From Azonexus sp. (GTDB lineage: Bacteria; Pseudomonadota; Gammaproteobacteria; Burkholderiales; Rhodocyclaceae): DNA of 64,000 nt. Below the pieces are notes generated by a model that saw only the letters and a list, made by a program, of their open reading frames with translations, did no database searches and was not told the origin of the DNA. The DNA lies in the NCBI RefSeq assembly GCF_023150235.1, contig NZ_JAKLLH010000013.1, forward strand, positions 34,302-98,301. Direction: 5' to 3'. A program made the translations under genes and the position numbers. The first letter of the stretch is position 1, and every line of letters begins with the position of its first letter. Shown here in pieces: positions 43,684-53,247 of the stretch.

Positions 43684-44931
43684 TTATTCAGGCAACAGGC
43701 CAAGACTCTGGCGCCATTGCGAAATTCCCTGCGCCAGCGCGATCCGTGCCCGCCCCAGGGCGCGCTCGGCCTCGAAGGCCTCGGCTTCGATCCGCAGCCG
43801 GGTCGGCAGGTCGCTTTCGCCGAGGCGAAAGGATTTGTCGTAGAAAGCGCGGTTTTCCCGCGCCAGCGCCGCTCGCTGTTCGGCGGCGGCCAGTTGCTGG
43901 CGGGCGGCCGCGACCTGGCTGGCGGCCAGTTCGCCTTCGTAGTCGAGTCGCTCCTGCAGGCGCAAGGCTTCGCTCTGCAGCTCCAGCGCCTCGGCGCGTG
44001 CGCTGGCGATCCGCGCATCCTGGCGTGGCCCGGCGCCGAAGGGCAGGCGCAGCGCCAGCGCCCAGGTCTGGTCAACCGCCTCGCCGCCAGCCCCCCGGTC
44101 GCGCCGGGTCGATACGGCCAGTTCCGGGTTGGCACGGGTCTGCTGGCGGGCCAATTCGACCTCGGCGTCGGCCCGTTGTGCCCGCGCCTGCAACTCGCGC
44201 CATTGCGGGTGGCTGACGGCAGGAACGCCTGGCGCGCTGGCCGGCAAGGGCTCGGGGTCGAGTCCGGCGGGCGCCCCGGCGTTGGCCACCGGCAGCGCCT
44301 GGCCCGTCAGGCTGCGCAGCCGGAAAACCGCCTGCGCAGCGACGACGCTGACCTCGGCAGCCTGCGCCTCGGCCTGTGCCAGAACCCCGGCGGCGGCGTT
44401 GAAATCGGCCCGCGACAAGTCGCCGGCGCGGAAACGCCGGGCCACGTCGTCGCGCAGCCGGGTGGCGGCGGCGACCCGCTCGGCGGCGAGGGCTACCTCG
44501 TTATGGCTGGCTTGCCAGTTCCACCAGGCGTCGCGCAAGGCCTGCGCCAACTGCAGGCGCAAGGCGTCGCCCCGGCGCTCGACGATGCCGAGATCGGCCG
44601 CAGCCAGCGCCTGGCTGGCGCTGCGTTCACCGGGCAGCCACAGCGGCAGCGCCACGCCAAGCTCGTGCTCAAGCGCACCGCGATTGCGGTTGAAACGGTC
44701 GCTGCGAGTCGCGACTCCGAGGCTGGGCGGGGCGGCCGTCCAGGCATTCGCGACCTGTTGCTGCGCTACTGCGGCACGGCCGCGTTCGCCCAGCCCGGCG
44801 GCCGCCGGCTGGCGTTCCCAGGCGGCAGAAAAAGCCTGCGCCAGGGGGCTTGCCGCCTGAACCGGCAGGCTCAGGCAAGCGACAAAAAGGGATAACAGCG
44901 TGCGTTGAATTGCTGCAGTAGCCAAACGCAT
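43684..44931 (-). CDS. Outer-membrane efflux channel (CusC/TolC family)
   Basis: 415 residues. A signal peptide ending near PVQAAS is followed by two TolC-like repeats rich in Ala, Arg and Glu coiled coils (LAERVAAA-type helices, RFRAGDLSRADF, SFRLGESDLPTRLRIEAEAFEAERAL as short blocks FRLGESDLPTRL). It would complete the tripartite pump. A 9-bp hairpin sits just upstream of its Shine-Dalgarno AGGA. Confidence 0.88.
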   Translation of the reverse strand: MRLATAAIQRTLLSLFVACLSLPVQAASPLAQAFSAAWERQPAAAGLGERGRAAVAQQQVANAWTAAPPSLGVATRSDRFNRNRGALEHELGVALPLWLPGERSASQALAAADLGIVERRGDALRLQLAQALRDAWWNWQASHNEVALAAERVAAATRLRDDVARRFRAGDLSRADFNAAAGVLAQAEAQAAEVSVVAAQAVFRLRSLTGQALPVANAGAPAGLDPEPLPASAPGVPAVSHPQWRELQARAQRADAEVELARQQTRANPELAVSTRRDRGAGGEAVDQTWALALRLPFGAGPRQDARIASARAEALELQSEALRLQERLDYEGELAASQVAAARQQLAAAEQRAALARENRAFYDKSFRLGESDLPTRLRIEAEAFEAERALGRARIALAQGISQWRQSLGLLPE

Positions 44932-44942
44932 GGGAAATTCCT

Positions 44943-44966
44943 CCGGTTGTTGAACAGAACAACCGG
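44943..44966 (-). promoter_or_regulatory. Hairpin directly upstream of the efflux-channel ribosome site
   Basis: In the transcript CCGGTTGTT-CTGTTC-AACAACCGG forms a perfect 9-bp stem whose last bases abut AGGA, 12 nt before the ATG. It could act as a terminator-like attenuator for the first gene or modulate access to the ribosome site. Confidence 0.5.
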
Positions 44967-45073
44967 CGGCATGCCGCGTCCCCGGTCAGGCCGGGAGCGA
45001 CTCGCAGCCACTGGAACCCAGGGCTTCGAGCGCGAGAGAGAACGGGGAAAAACGCGAGGAATGCCGCCGCCGA

Positions 45074-45454
45074 TCAGGCGGCGAGGCGGGGCGGGCGTTC
45101 CAGCCCTTCAGGGATGCGCGACGTGAACGAGCCGCTGTCGCGGCTGAACGGCAGGCTACCGCCTTGCGGCAAGGCCAGGCTGCCGGCTTCGCCAATTCCC
45201 CCGAGCAGGTGCCCGAGTACGTGGCCGGGGCAGCAATGATGGCTGAGATCGGAGACGGCGCCATCACCGGTAGCCGCGTGTTCGTGACAATCGAGTTCGG
45301 CCGCGGCGAGAACGCGCAAGCTGGCTGCATCGTCATGAGAGCTGCTGCCCTCGATCACTTCCCAGCCGAAAGTCGGCGAAAACACCGTCGCCAGCATCAC
45401 CAGCAGGACGATGCGCGACAACAGACGGGAAAGTTGGGAGGGGAAACGCAGCAT
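45074..45454 (-). CDS. Small His/Cys-bearing exported protein, first gene of the efflux operon
   Basis: 126 residues: a hydrophobic signal or anchor (LLSRIVLLVMLATVF), then a His-rich region with ELDCHEHAA and LSHHCCPGHVLGHLL. Clustered His and Cys suggest metal binding. Similar small proteins precede Czc/Cus operons. GGGAGGGGAAACGC precedes the ATG, giving a strong ribosome site. Confidence 0.72.
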   Translation of the reverse strand: MLRFPSQLSRLLSRIVLLVMLATVFSPTFGWEVIEGSSSHDDAASLRVLAAAELDCHEHAATGDGAVSDLSHHCCPGHVLGHLLGGIGEAGSLALPQGGSLPFSRDSGSFTSRIPEGLERPPRLAA

Positions 45455-45457
45455 GGG

Positions 45458-45479
45458 ACGAACTATAAACCAAGTTCGT
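45458..45479. promoter_or_regulatory. Palindrome in front of the metal-efflux operon
   Basis: ACGAACT-8-AGTTCGT, a perfect 7-bp inverted repeat, lies 3 to 25 bp upstream of the first operon start, where an operator or 5' hairpin would be expected. No metalloregulator gene is adjacent. Confidence 0.4.
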
Positions 45480-45500
45480 GGCAAATGAAAATGACTCGCA

Positions 45501-46274
45501 TCAAGCCAGGCGCCGACGCAAGGCTTCAAACAGACAGATCGCAGCGGCCGCACCGACATTCAGCGACTCGACCGCACCCGGCATCGGGATGCGGATGCGC
45601 AAACCGGTGGCGGCGATCAGCTCCGGGCGCACGCCCTGCCCTTCGGCGCCGAAAATCCAGGCCAGCGGCCCTTGCCAGTCGGCGTCGTACAGCGAAGTCG
45701 CGCCGTCGAGACAGGTCACCGCCGTGGTCCCGCGATAGCTGCCGACAAAACCGGCGAGGTCGGCCTCTTCGACGATGTCGAGGACGAAATGCGCCCCCTG
45801 CCCGGCCCGTAGCACCTTGGGCGACCAGGCGCTGGCGCAGCCCGGCCCGAGCAGCGCCTGTTTGACGCCGGCCGCCGCCGCCGTGCGCAGCAAGGTGCCG
45901 ACGTTGCCGGGGTCCTGCACGCCGTCGAGCAAAATCGTGTCCTGATCGAGGTCGACCGTAGTCGCGTCGACACCGGGCAGGGGCACCACCGCCAGCACCC
46001 CACTCGGCGTATCGACCAGCCCGAGTTCGCGCAGCAAGACGTCGGCCAGCACCACCGGCGAGGTTTTCACGGTCAACGCGGCAATTTCGCGATTTTCCAG
46101 CGCCGATTCGGCGACCACCAGCGTCTGCACCGGCCCGCGTGCGACCTCCCAGGCGCTCACCAGATGCACGCCGTCGAGCAAGGTCAGGCCGCTCTTGCGC
46201 CGTTCGCGGCCGGACTCGGCCAGCTTTTTCAGCTGCTTGTAGAACGCGTTGTCGCGCGACTGGATCAGTTTCAT
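45501..46274 (-). CDS. SpoU/TrmH-type RNA 2'-O-methyltransferase
   Basis: 257 residues: an N-terminal substrate-binding domain (SGLTLLDGVHLV) and a knotted SPOUT catalytic domain with LLDGVQDPGNVGTLLRTA, WIFGAEGQGV and IPMPGAVESLNVGAAAAI. It should methylate a 23S rRNA or tRNA ribose. The target is not known. The ATG's first base coincides with the edge of the 162-bp repeat. The only Shine-Dalgarno candidate (GGAG, 11 nt upstream) lies inside that repeat. Confidence 0.88.
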   Translation of the reverse strand: MKLIQSRDNAFYKQLKKLAESGRERRKSGLTLLDGVHLVSAWEVARGPVQTLVVAESALENREIAALTVKTSPVVLADVLLRELGLVDTPSGVLAVVPLPGVDATTVDLDQDTILLDGVQDPGNVGTLLRTAAAAGVKQALLGPGCASAWSPKVLRAGQGAHFVLDIVEEADLAGFVGSYRGTTAVTCLDGATSLYDADWQGPLAWIFGAEGQGVRPELIAATGLRIRIPMPGAVESLNVGAAAAICLFEALRRRLA

Positions 46275-46435
46275 CGTAAGACTAACTCCGGTTTGAAACC
46301 CCGGCCTTCAGGGCGGCGGGAGCCGACCCCGGCCTGAAAGCCGGGGTTTCAGGCGACCGTTTTGGGAGGGGATGCAAACCCCTTCCAGAACATGTTTGAC
46401 CGACAGGCATGAATGCCTGTCGCTAATTTCTTGCT
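46274..46435. repeat. 162-bp structured repeat, copy 2
   Basis: Same length and nearly the same sequence as 26231-26392, with only about eight differences. Some of these sit in predicted stems: here GGCCTGAAAGCCGGGG replaces GGCCTGAAGGCCGAGG. It fills the gap between the rnhB stop (46439-46441) and the methylase ATG almost exactly. Both genes stay intact, so it either inserted at a precise intergenic site or is a functional RNA spacer. Confidence 0.87.
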
Positions 46436-46438
46436 CGC

Positions 46439-47029
46439 TTACAGCAGCGAGAGTTGCCGAGCGACCGGCCCAAAGCTCTTGCGGTGCACCGGCGAGGCGC
46501 CATGGGCGGCCAGCGCGGCGCGATGCGCGGCAGTCGGGTAGCCCATGTGGCGAGCAAAGCCGTATTGCGGATAGCGCGCGTCGAGTTCGAGCATGCCGGC
46601 GTCGCGCACGGTCTTGGCCAGGATCGAGGCAGCGGCAATCGAGGCAATCTTGCCGTCGCCCTTGACCACGGCCTCGGCCGGAATCGCCAGCTTGGGGCAG
46701 CGATTGCCATCGACCAGCGCCGCCTCGGCTGCGATCTGCAAGCCGGCCACCGCCCGCTGCATCGCCAGCATCGTTGCGTGCAGGATGTTGAGGCGGTCGA
46801 TTTCCTCGACACTGGCCTCGGCCACCGCCCAGGCCAGGGCTTTGGCGCGGATTTCGTCGGCGAGGAGCAGGCGCTTTTTTTCCGACAGTTTTTTCGAGTC
46901 GTCGAGCCCGGCAATCGGCCGCGCCGGATCGAGAATCACCGCCGCCGCGACCACCGGCCCGGCCAGCGGTCCGCGTCCGGCTTCGTCGATGCCGCAGACC
47001 AGTCCTGCGGGAACGATCAGTTCAGGCAT
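46439..47029 (-). CDS. rnhB: Ribonuclease HII
   Basis: 196 residues. The active-site motif [15 protein letters not shown] (acidic pair DE), [10 protein letters not shown] and [15 protein letters not shown] are diagnostic. It removes RNA from RNA/DNA hybrids. The start overlaps the lpxB stop by 13 nt, as in the usual lpxB-rnhB order. Confidence 0.95.
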   Translation of the reverse strand: MPELIVPAGLVCGIDEAGRGPLAGPVVAAAVILDPARPIAGLDDSKKLSEKKRLLLADEIRAKALAWAVAEASVEEIDRLNILHATMLAMQRAVAGLQIAAEAALVDGNRCPKLAIPAEAVVKGDGKIASIAAASILAKTVRDAGMLELDARYPQYGFARHMGYPTAAHRAALAAHGASPVHRKSFGPVARQLSLL

Positions 47030-48162
47030 GCGATCACCGCCCGCGCCGCCGTTTCGGCATTGTTCTGGCGCAATTGCAAATGGATGTCGGTGAAGGCTTC
47101 CTCGATTTCCTCGGCCTGGTCCTTGTCGGCGTAAAGCGCCAGCAACTGCTCGGCGAGCTTTTCCGGATTGGCGTCTTCCTGCAGCACCTCGGGCACCACG
47201 AAGCGGCCGGCGAGCACGTTGGGCAGGCCGACGTAGGGCAGATAGGCCATCCGCTTCATCAGCCAGTACGAGAACCTGGCGATCTTGTAGGTGATCACCA
47301 TCGGCCGCTTGTACAGCGCCGCTTCCAGCGTCGAGGTACCGCTCTTGACCAGCGCCACGTCACAAGCGCCGAAGGCGTCCTGAGCATGGCCGAAGAGCAG
47401 GCGGAAGGGAATTTCACCGGCCTTTTCCTGGTAGATCGCCATCTCGAACTGCAGCCGCGTCTCGCGGGTCGCCAGCGGGACGACGAACTGAGCGTCTGGC
47501 AATTGCTCGCGGACTCGCTGCGCAGTCTGCACGAAGGTGGCCGCCATCTGTTCCAGCTCGCCGCGTCGACTACCCGGCAGCAGCGCAAAAATCGGGATGT
47601 CGCGCGGCAATTGCAATTTATCGCGCACCTGGTTGCGATTGACCTCGAGCGGGACGATGTCGGCCAGCGGGTGCCCGACGTAGGTCACCGGAATCCCCGC
47701 CTTTTCATAGATCGGCGGCTCCATCGGGAAGAGCGCGAGGACGCGGCTGACCGCCTTGCCGATTTTCTTGATCCGGCTACCGCGCCAGGCCCAGATCGAC
47801 GGACTGACGTAGTGGATGGTCTTGATTCCGGCACGCTTGAGGTCGGTTTCCAGGCCCAGGTTGAAATCCGGTGCATCGACGCCGATGAAGATGTCCGGCC
47901 GGTCGCGCAGCAGACGCTTCTTCAACTGCCGACGAATGCCGGCAATCTCGCGATAGTGCTTGAGCGCGTCCCAGTAGCCCATCACCGACAGGGCGTCCAT
48001 TGGCCACCAGGCATCGAGCCCCTGCGCCTGCATTTTCGGGCCACCGATACCGACGAACTCGACCGCCGGCAGACGCGCCTTGAGCGCTGCCATCAAATGG
48101 CCGGCGAGCAAGTCCCCGGAGGCCTCGCCCGCCACCAGTGCGATACGAACCCGGCCCTGCAT
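47017..48162 (-). CDS. lpxB: Lipid-A-disaccharide synthase
   Basis: 381 residues of the GT19 family: [15 protein letters not shown] at the N-terminus, [21 protein letters not shown] and a C-terminal [11 protein letters not shown] block. It joins UDP-diacylglucosamine and lipid X in lipid A synthesis. The ATG overlaps the lpxA stop by 1 nt. Confidence 0.96.
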   Translation of the reverse strand: MQGRVRIALVAGEASGDLLAGHLMAALKARLPAVEFVGIGGPKMQAQGLDAWWPMDALSVMGYWDALKHYREIAGIRRQLKKRLLRDRPDIFIGVDAPDFNLGLETDLKRAGIKTIHYVSPSIWAWRGSRIKKIGKAVSRVLALFPMEPPIYEKAGIPVTYVGHPLADIVPLEVNRNQVRDKLQLPRDIPIFALLPGSRRGELEQMAATFVQTAQRVREQLPDAQFVVPLATRETRLQFEMAIYQEKAGEIPFRLLFGHAQDAFGACDVALVKSGTSTLEAALYKRPMVITYKIARFSYWLMKRMAYLPYVGLPNVLAGRFVVPEVLQEDANPEKLAEQLLALYADKDQAEEIEEAFTDIHLQLRQNNAETAARAVIACLN

Positions 48163-48932
48163 CAGCGGATAATGCCCCGCTTCGAGACTTCGAGGAAATC
48201 GACGAAGCGCTGGACGTCCGGCTGGCTCTTGGCGTCCTCGGCCAGCTTGACCTTGGCTTCTTCCAGCATCAGTCCGGATTTGTACAGGGTGCGGTAGGCG
48301 CGCTTGAGCGCCAGCAGCGAATCGGCATGGAAGCCGCGGCGCTTGAGTCCTTCGACGTTGATTCCATAGGGCTGAGCGGTGTTGCCGGCAGCCATCAGGT
48401 AAGGCGGAACGTCCTGCAGGATCACCGTGCCGACGGCGGTCATCACGTGCGCGCCGATGCGGCAGAACTGGTGCACGCCGGTGAAGCCACCGAGAATCGC
48501 CCAGTCTTCGATGGTGACGTGACCGGCCAGCTGCGAATTGTTGGCGAAGGTGCACTTGTTGCCAACCACGCAGTCGTGCGCGATATGGACGTAGGCCATG
48601 ACCCAGTTGTCGTCGCCGATACGGGTCACGCCCTGGTCCTGCACGGTCCCGAGATTGAAGGTGCAGAACTCGCGGATGGTGTTGCGGTCGCCGATTTCCA
48701 GCCGGGTCGGTTCGCCGGCGTATTTTTTGTCCTGCGGCACTTCGCCGAGCGAACAGAACTGGAAGATGCGGTTGTCGCGACCGATCCGGGTATGCCCCTT
48801 GATCACGGTATGCGGACCGATCACGGTGTTGTCGCCGATCTCGACCTGCGGCCCGATGATCGCGTAGGGGCCGATCTCGACGTTGGCGCCGATCCTGGCG
48901 CCGGGATCGACAATGGCAGTCGGATGAATCAT
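48162..48932 (-). CDS. lpxA: UDP-N-acetylglucosamine acyltransferase
   Basis: 256 residues, a left-handed beta-helix with hexapeptide repeats ([14 protein letters not shown] and similar), the catalytic His in [10 protein letters not shown] and a helical C-terminus. It is the first enzyme of lipid A synthesis. It lies 1 nt after fabZ in the fabZ-lpxA-lpxB run. Confidence 0.97.
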   Translation of the reverse strand: MIHPTAIVDPGARIGANVEIGPYAIIGPQVEIGDNTVIGPHTVIKGHTRIGRDNRIFQFCSLGEVPQDKKYAGEPTRLEIGDRNTIREFCTFNLGTVQDQGVTRIGDDNWVMAYVHIAHDCVVGNKCTFANNSQLAGHVTIEDWAILGGFTGVHQFCRIGAHVMTAVGTVILQDVPPYLMAAGNTAQPYGINVEGLKRRGFHADSLLALKRAYRTLYKSGLMLEEAKVKLAEDAKSQPDVQRFVDFLEVSKRGIIR

Positions 48933-48933
48933 T

Positions 48934-49374
48934 TTACAGATCCCGCTTGGCGCACATCAGCTTGGCTTCGGCGACGATCTGGCCGCCGACCCGGGCTTCG
49001 GTCTTGTACTTCCAGATCCCGCGCATCTGCCGCTCGACTTCGACGTGCAGATGCAGCTGGTCGCCCGGCATGACCGGCTTCTTGAAGCGGCACTCGTCGA
49101 TCCCGACGAAGTAGAAGACCGAGTTCGCATCGGGCTTGCTCTCCATGGTCTTGAACGAGAGGATGCCGGCGGCCTGGGCCAGGGCTTCCATGATCAGCAC
49201 ACCGGGCATCACCGGATGGTGCGGAAAATGACCGACAAAGAAGGGCTCGTTGATGCTGACGTTCTTGTAGGCGTGAATCGACTTGCCAACTTCGTAGCTG
49301 ACGACGCGGTCGACCAGCAGGAAAGGATAACGGTGCGGCAGGTGTTCGAGAATTGCGTGAATGTCCATTTCCAT
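48934..49374 (-). CDS. fabZ: 3-hydroxyacyl-ACP dehydratase FabZ
   Basis: 146 residues, hot-dog fold, with [11 protein letters not shown], the catalytic His in [26 protein letters not shown] (seen as [14 protein letters not shown]) and a downstream catalytic Glu in EALAQ. It supplies unsaturated acyl-ACP and sits with the lipid A genes as usual. Confidence 0.96.
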   Translation of the reverse strand: MEMDIHAILEHLPHRYPFLLVDRVVSYEVGKSIHAYKNVSINEPFFVGHFPHHPVMPGVLIMEALAQAAGILSFKTMESKPDANSVFYFVGIDECRFKKPVMPGDQLHLHVEVERQMRGIWKYKTEARVGGQIVAEAKLMCAKRDL

Positions 49375-49399
49375 GGCGACCCCTTGAAAGGCTTATTTT

Positions 49400-50446
49400 T
49401 TATTCGGCGGACGCTGTGTCTGCCTTGAGTTGTTTTTCGATGACGGCAAGACGTTCGGCCAGGCGCGGCAGACGCCGTACCAGCGACGCATTGCGCGCCC
49501 AGTCGTCGTGTTCGTCGAGCGGGAACAGGCTGGTATAGACCCCCGGCTCCTTGATGCTCTTGGTGACGAAAGAACCACCCGACACCGTGGTTCCCGGCGC
49601 CAGCGACAAATGCCCGGCGAGCATTGCCGCACCGCCGATGATGCAGCCTTCGCCGAGCGTGACGCTACCGGCGATCCCGGCGCACCCGGCGATCACGCTG
49701 TGAGCGCCGATCCGGCAGTTGTGCGCAATCTGCACCTGGTTGTCGATCTTGCAGCCGTCGCCGATCACGGTGTCGTCGAGCGCGCCACGGTCGACCGTGG
49801 TATTGGCCCCGATTTCGACATCGTTGCCGATCGCCACGATGCCGACTTGCGGAATCTTGACCCAGGTCCCGGCATCCGGCGCAAAGCCGAAACCGTCGGC
49901 ACCGATCACCGCGCCACTATGAACGATGGCCCGCTCGCCGATACGACAGCCGCGATAGACGCTGACCCGCGGATAGAGCAGCGAACCGGCACCGATCTCG
50001 ACCTCGTCGTCGATGATGCAGCCGGCGCGGATCACCACCCCCTCGCCGAGGCGGACATTGCGCCCGATGCTCACCCCCGGACCGATGCTGACGCTGGCTG
50101 GAACGACCGACTCGACCACCGCCGAGGAATGCACCCCCGGTACCGCCGCCGGCAAGGGATTCAACCAAGCCGCCACCCGCGCGTAAGCCGCGTAGGGGTT
50201 GGCGATCACCAGGCGCGGACCGGCAAAGGCCTCGGCGACCTTGGGCGCCAGGATCACGGCCGCCGCGCCGGTAGTCGCCAGTTGGCTGCGGTACTTGGGA
50301 TTGGCGAGAAAGGCGATTTCGCCCTCGCCGGCCGAAGCCAGCGTGGCGACCCGGCGGATTTGCGTCGTGCCGTCGCCAAGGACATCGCCGCCCAGGCGGG
50401 CGGCGATCTCGGCAAGCGTCAGGACGATCCCGCCGGTTTCCGGCAT
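49400..50446 (-). CDS. lpxD: UDP-3-O-(3-hydroxymyristoyl)glucosamine N-acyltransferase
   Basis: 348 residues: an N-terminal uridine-binding domain, a long left-handed beta-helix with the catalytic His in QIAHNCRIG, and a C-terminal helix ([19 protein letters not shown]). ATG 50446 is chosen because it overlaps the skp stop by 1 nt (TAATG) and fits the family length. Confidence 0.95.
   Translation of the reverse strand: MPETGGIVLTLAEIAARLGGDVLGDGTTQIRRVATLASAGEGEIAFLANPKYRSQLATTGAAAVILAPKVAEAFAGPRLVIANPYAAYARVAAWLNPLPAAVPGVHSSAVVESVVPASVSIGPGVSIGRNVRLGEGVVIRAGCIIDDEVEIGAGSLLYPRVSVYRGCRIGERAIVHSGAVIGADGFGFAPDAGTWVKIPQVGIVAIGNDVEIGANTTVDRGALDDTVIGDGCKIDNQVQIAHNCRIGAHSVIAGCAGIAGSVTLGEGCIIGGAAMLAGHLSLAPGTTVSGGSFVTKSIKEPGVYTSLFPLDEHDDWARNASLVRRLPRLAERLAVIEKQLKADTASAE
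49785..49800. repeat. 16-bp palindrome containing the iterated word, inside lpxD
   Basis: CCACGGTCGACCGTGG is fully palindromic and lies within the lpxD coding region, where it encodes an ordinary TTVDRG turn of the beta-helix. It shows that the iterated word is not confined to promoters. Confidence 0.7.
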
Positions 50447-50949
50447 TACTTGCCGTCCGCCAGCGCCTTGATCACGCGCTCGGTGATGTCCAGGCGCGGA
50501 CTGACCCAAACCACATCCTGCAGGATCAGGTCATATTTCTCGGCCTCGGCGATCTGCTTGATGGCCTTGTTGGCCTTCTCGATCACGGCGGCGTTTTCCT
50601 CGTTCTGACGCAGGTTCAGATCTTCGCGGAATTCGCGCTGGCGACGCTGGAATTCACGCGACAGTTCGCCGAATTCCTTTTCCTTGGCGCGACGCTCGCT
50701 CTCCGACATCGTCACCGCGTTCTTTTCGAGGTTTTCCTGCAGGCCCTGCAGTTGCTTGGCCATGCGCTGCAGTTCCTGATCGCGCTTGGAGAATTCGCTC
50801 TCCAGCTTCTTGGCTGCCTTCTGTGCTGCCGGAGCATCACGGAAAATACGCTGGGTATTGACGTAACCGATCTTGACTTCGGCCGCCGCGACGCTGCCGG
50901 CGAAAAGCGCCGGAATCAACGAAGCCAGAACGAGAGACTTGATTTTCAA
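50446..50949 (-). CDS. skp: Periplasmic chaperone Skp/OmpH
   Basis: 167 residues: a signal peptide ending near GSVAAAE, the conserved [18 protein letters not shown] start of the body, and a long charged coiled coil (about 50-130) that forms the jellyfish tentacles. It carries outer-membrane proteins to the BAM complex. It lies 15 nt after bamA. Confidence 0.93.
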   Translation of the reverse strand: MKIKSLVLASLIPALFAGSVAAAEVKIGYVNTQRIFRDAPAAQKAAKKLESEFSKRDQELQRMAKQLQGLQENLEKNAVTMSESERRAKEKEFGELSREFQRRQREFREDLNLRQNEENAAVIEKANKAIKQIAEAEKYDLILQDVVWVSPRLDITERVIKALADGK

Positions 50950-50964
50950 CTTGATACTCCTGGA

Positions 50965-53244
50965 TCAAAAAGTGGTGCCCATCTGGAACTGGAAGGTTTC
51001 CGACTTGTCGCTTTCCTTCTTGTTCAGCGGCATGCCGATACTGAACTTCAACGGCCCGATAGGCGAAACCCAGGCCGCCGACAGACCGGCAGAATACCTC
51101 AACTGCCCCAGGTCGAGACGCTCGGAGCTGCCATAGACCTGCCCGCCATCGACAAAAGCCCCCATCCGGAAGGACTTGTCCATTCCCGGCAAGGACCAGA
51201 GAATTTCGGCGGTACCGACAACACGGCGATTGCCACCGATACGGTATTCGTTGCCATTGTCGCGAATCAAGGGTCCAAGCGAGGAAGCCTTGAAACCACG
51301 TACCGAAGTCACGCCGCCGGCGTAGAAATTCTTGAAGAAGGGCAATTCCTTGTCGCCAAAACCATTGGCGTAGCCGAATTCACCGTTCAGCATCAGGGTG
51401 AAGGTCCGGGTCAGCGGGAAGAACTGCTGCCACTGGAAATTGGCGCGGTAATAGGTCAGGTCGCCGCCGGGAACGGCCACCTCGATCCCCGCGCGCTTGA
51501 AAGCGCCACGGGTGGGGAAGAAATAACTATCCTTGCCGTCGCTGGCCCAACTCAGGGTGATCGGGATCGAAAGATTGGTATCGCCGTTCTTGCGGACGAA
51601 GTCCTTGTAATAGACCGGGCTGTCGTCGTAGGTGGTGATGGCGGTCGAATCGATCCCGAGGCCGACGCCGATGGATTCCTTCTCGCCGATGGGGAAGCCG
51701 AAGCGCAGGGCGCCGCCGGTCGATTGCGTGGTGTAGTTGGCAATCGCCGTCGTTGCCGCGTTGAAGGTACGGTGATAGACGTCGTAGCCCTGGCTGATGC
51801 CGTCGACCGTGAAATAAGGGTTGGTATAGGAAAAGACGTAGGTCCGGTAGGTACGCGCCGAGTTCACCTGCATGGTGACGTTGTTGCCGCTACCCATGAA
51901 GTTGTTCTGCGAAATCGAGCCGGAGAGGATCACCTTGTCGGTACTCGAGGTACCGACACCGAGCATCAGGCTGCCCGTCGGCTTCTCGGTGACCTTGACG
52001 TTGACATCAAGCTGATCGGAGGTACCGGCAACCGCCGGCGTCTCGATATTGACGTCGGAAAAGAAACCGAGCCGGTCGAGACGCATCTTGGAATTGCTGA
52101 CCTTGTCGGCATCGTACCAGCCACCTTCCATCTGCCGCAGTTCGCGTCGCACCACCTCGTCGCGGGTCTTGGTATTGCCGGTGACGTTGATGCGTCGTAC
52201 ATAAACGCGTTTACCGGGGTCGATAAAGACGGTGAAGGCCACCAGGCGCTTGTCCTTGTCGATCTCCGGGGCGGCATTGACGTTGGCGAAGGCATAGCCT
52301 TCCTGCCCCAGGCGCTCGCTGATCGCCTTGGTCGTGTCGTTAAGTTTCTCGCGGGAAAAAACATCGCCCGGCGCAATTTTCATCAGCTTGCGCACTTCGT
52401 CTTCGGGAATCGAAAAATCTCCGGCCAGCTTGATCGACGAAACCTGATAGCGCTCGCCCTCGGTGACGTTGACAGTGATATACACGTCCTGCTTGTCCGG
52501 GGAGATGGAGACCTGGGTCGACTCGACATTGAATTCGAGGTAGCCCTGGTTCATGTAGAACGATTTCAGCTTTTCCAGATCGGCCGAGAGCTTCTGGCGG
52601 GAATACTGGTCGTTCTTGCTGTACCAGGTCAGCCAGCCGGGAGTGGTCAACATGAATTGTCCGAGCAATTCCTTTTCACCAAAGGCCTTGGCGCCGACAA
52701 TGCCGATCTGCTTGATCTTGGCGATGGCGCCTTCGTCGATGGCGAAATCGATCCCGACCCGGTTGCGCTCGAGCGGCGTGACCGTGGTGCGTATCTCGAC
52801 CGCGTACTTGCCGCGCGTCAAGTATTGCCGCTTGAGTTCCTGCTCGGCTTTTTCGAGCAGGGCGCGGTCGAAGATGCGTCCTTCGGCAATCCCGGTTTCC
52901 TTGAGCGCCTTGGTGATGACGTCCTTGTCGAACTCCTTGAGGCCGGAAAAGGCGATACGGGCGACTGCCGGACGCTCCTGGACGACGATCACCAGGACAC
53001 TGCCGTCGATTTCGACACGCACGTCCTTGAAGAAACCGGTGGCGAACAGGGCCTTGATCGACTCGGATATCTTTTCGTCGCCGACGGTATCGCCGACCTT
53101 GACCGGCAGATAGCTGAAGACGGTACCGGCTTCGGTCCGCTGAATACCCTCAACCCGGATATCCTTGACGGTAAAAGGCTCAATCGCCAGTGCCGGCAGC
53201 GAAAAGAGGCCGGCCAATGCTACGGACAACAGGGTTTTCTTCAT
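50965..53244 (-). CDS. bamA: Outer membrane protein assembly factor BamA
   Basis: 759 residues: a signal peptide (ending near PALAIEP), five POTRA domains (about 22-420) and a 16-strand Omp85 barrel ending in aromatic FQFQMGTTF. The barrel motifs VRGF and the final-strand Phe are present. It is the core of the outer-membrane protein insertion machine. It starts 3 nt after rseP. Confidence 0.96.
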   Translation of the reverse strand: MKKTLLSVALAGLFSLPALAIEPFTVKDIRVEGIQRTEAGTVFSYLPVKVGDTVGDEKISESIKALFATGFFKDVRVEIDGSVLVIVVQERPAVARIAFSGLKEFDKDVITKALKETGIAEGRIFDRALLEKAEQELKRQYLTRGKYAVEIRTTVTPLERNRVGIDFAIDEGAIAKIKQIGIVGAKAFGEKELLGQFMLTTPGWLTWYSKNDQYSRQKLSADLEKLKSFYMNQGYLEFNVESTQVSISPDKQDVYITVNVTEGERYQVSSIKLAGDFSIPEDEVRKLMKIAPGDVFSREKLNDTTKAISERLGQEGYAFANVNAAPEIDKDKRLVAFTVFIDPGKRVYVRRINVTGNTKTRDEVVRRELRQMEGGWYDADKVSNSKMRLDRLGFFSDVNIETPAVAGTSDQLDVNVKVTEKPTGSLMLGVGTSSTDKVILSGSISQNNFMGSGNNVTMQVNSARTYRTYVFSYTNPYFTVDGISQGYDVYHRTFNAATTAIANYTTQSTGGALRFGFPIGEKESIGVGLGIDSTAITTYDDSPVYYKDFVRKNGDTNLSIPITLSWASDGKDSYFFPTRGAFKRAGIEVAVPGGDLTYYRANFQWQQFFPLTRTFTLMLNGEFGYANGFGDKELPFFKNFYAGGVTSVRGFKASSLGPLIRDNGNEYRIGGNRRVVGTAEILWSLPGMDKSFRMGAFVDGGQVYGSSERLDLGQLRYSAGLSAAWVSPIGPLKFSIGMPLNKKESDKSETFQFQMGTTF

Positions 53245-53247
53245 CGT

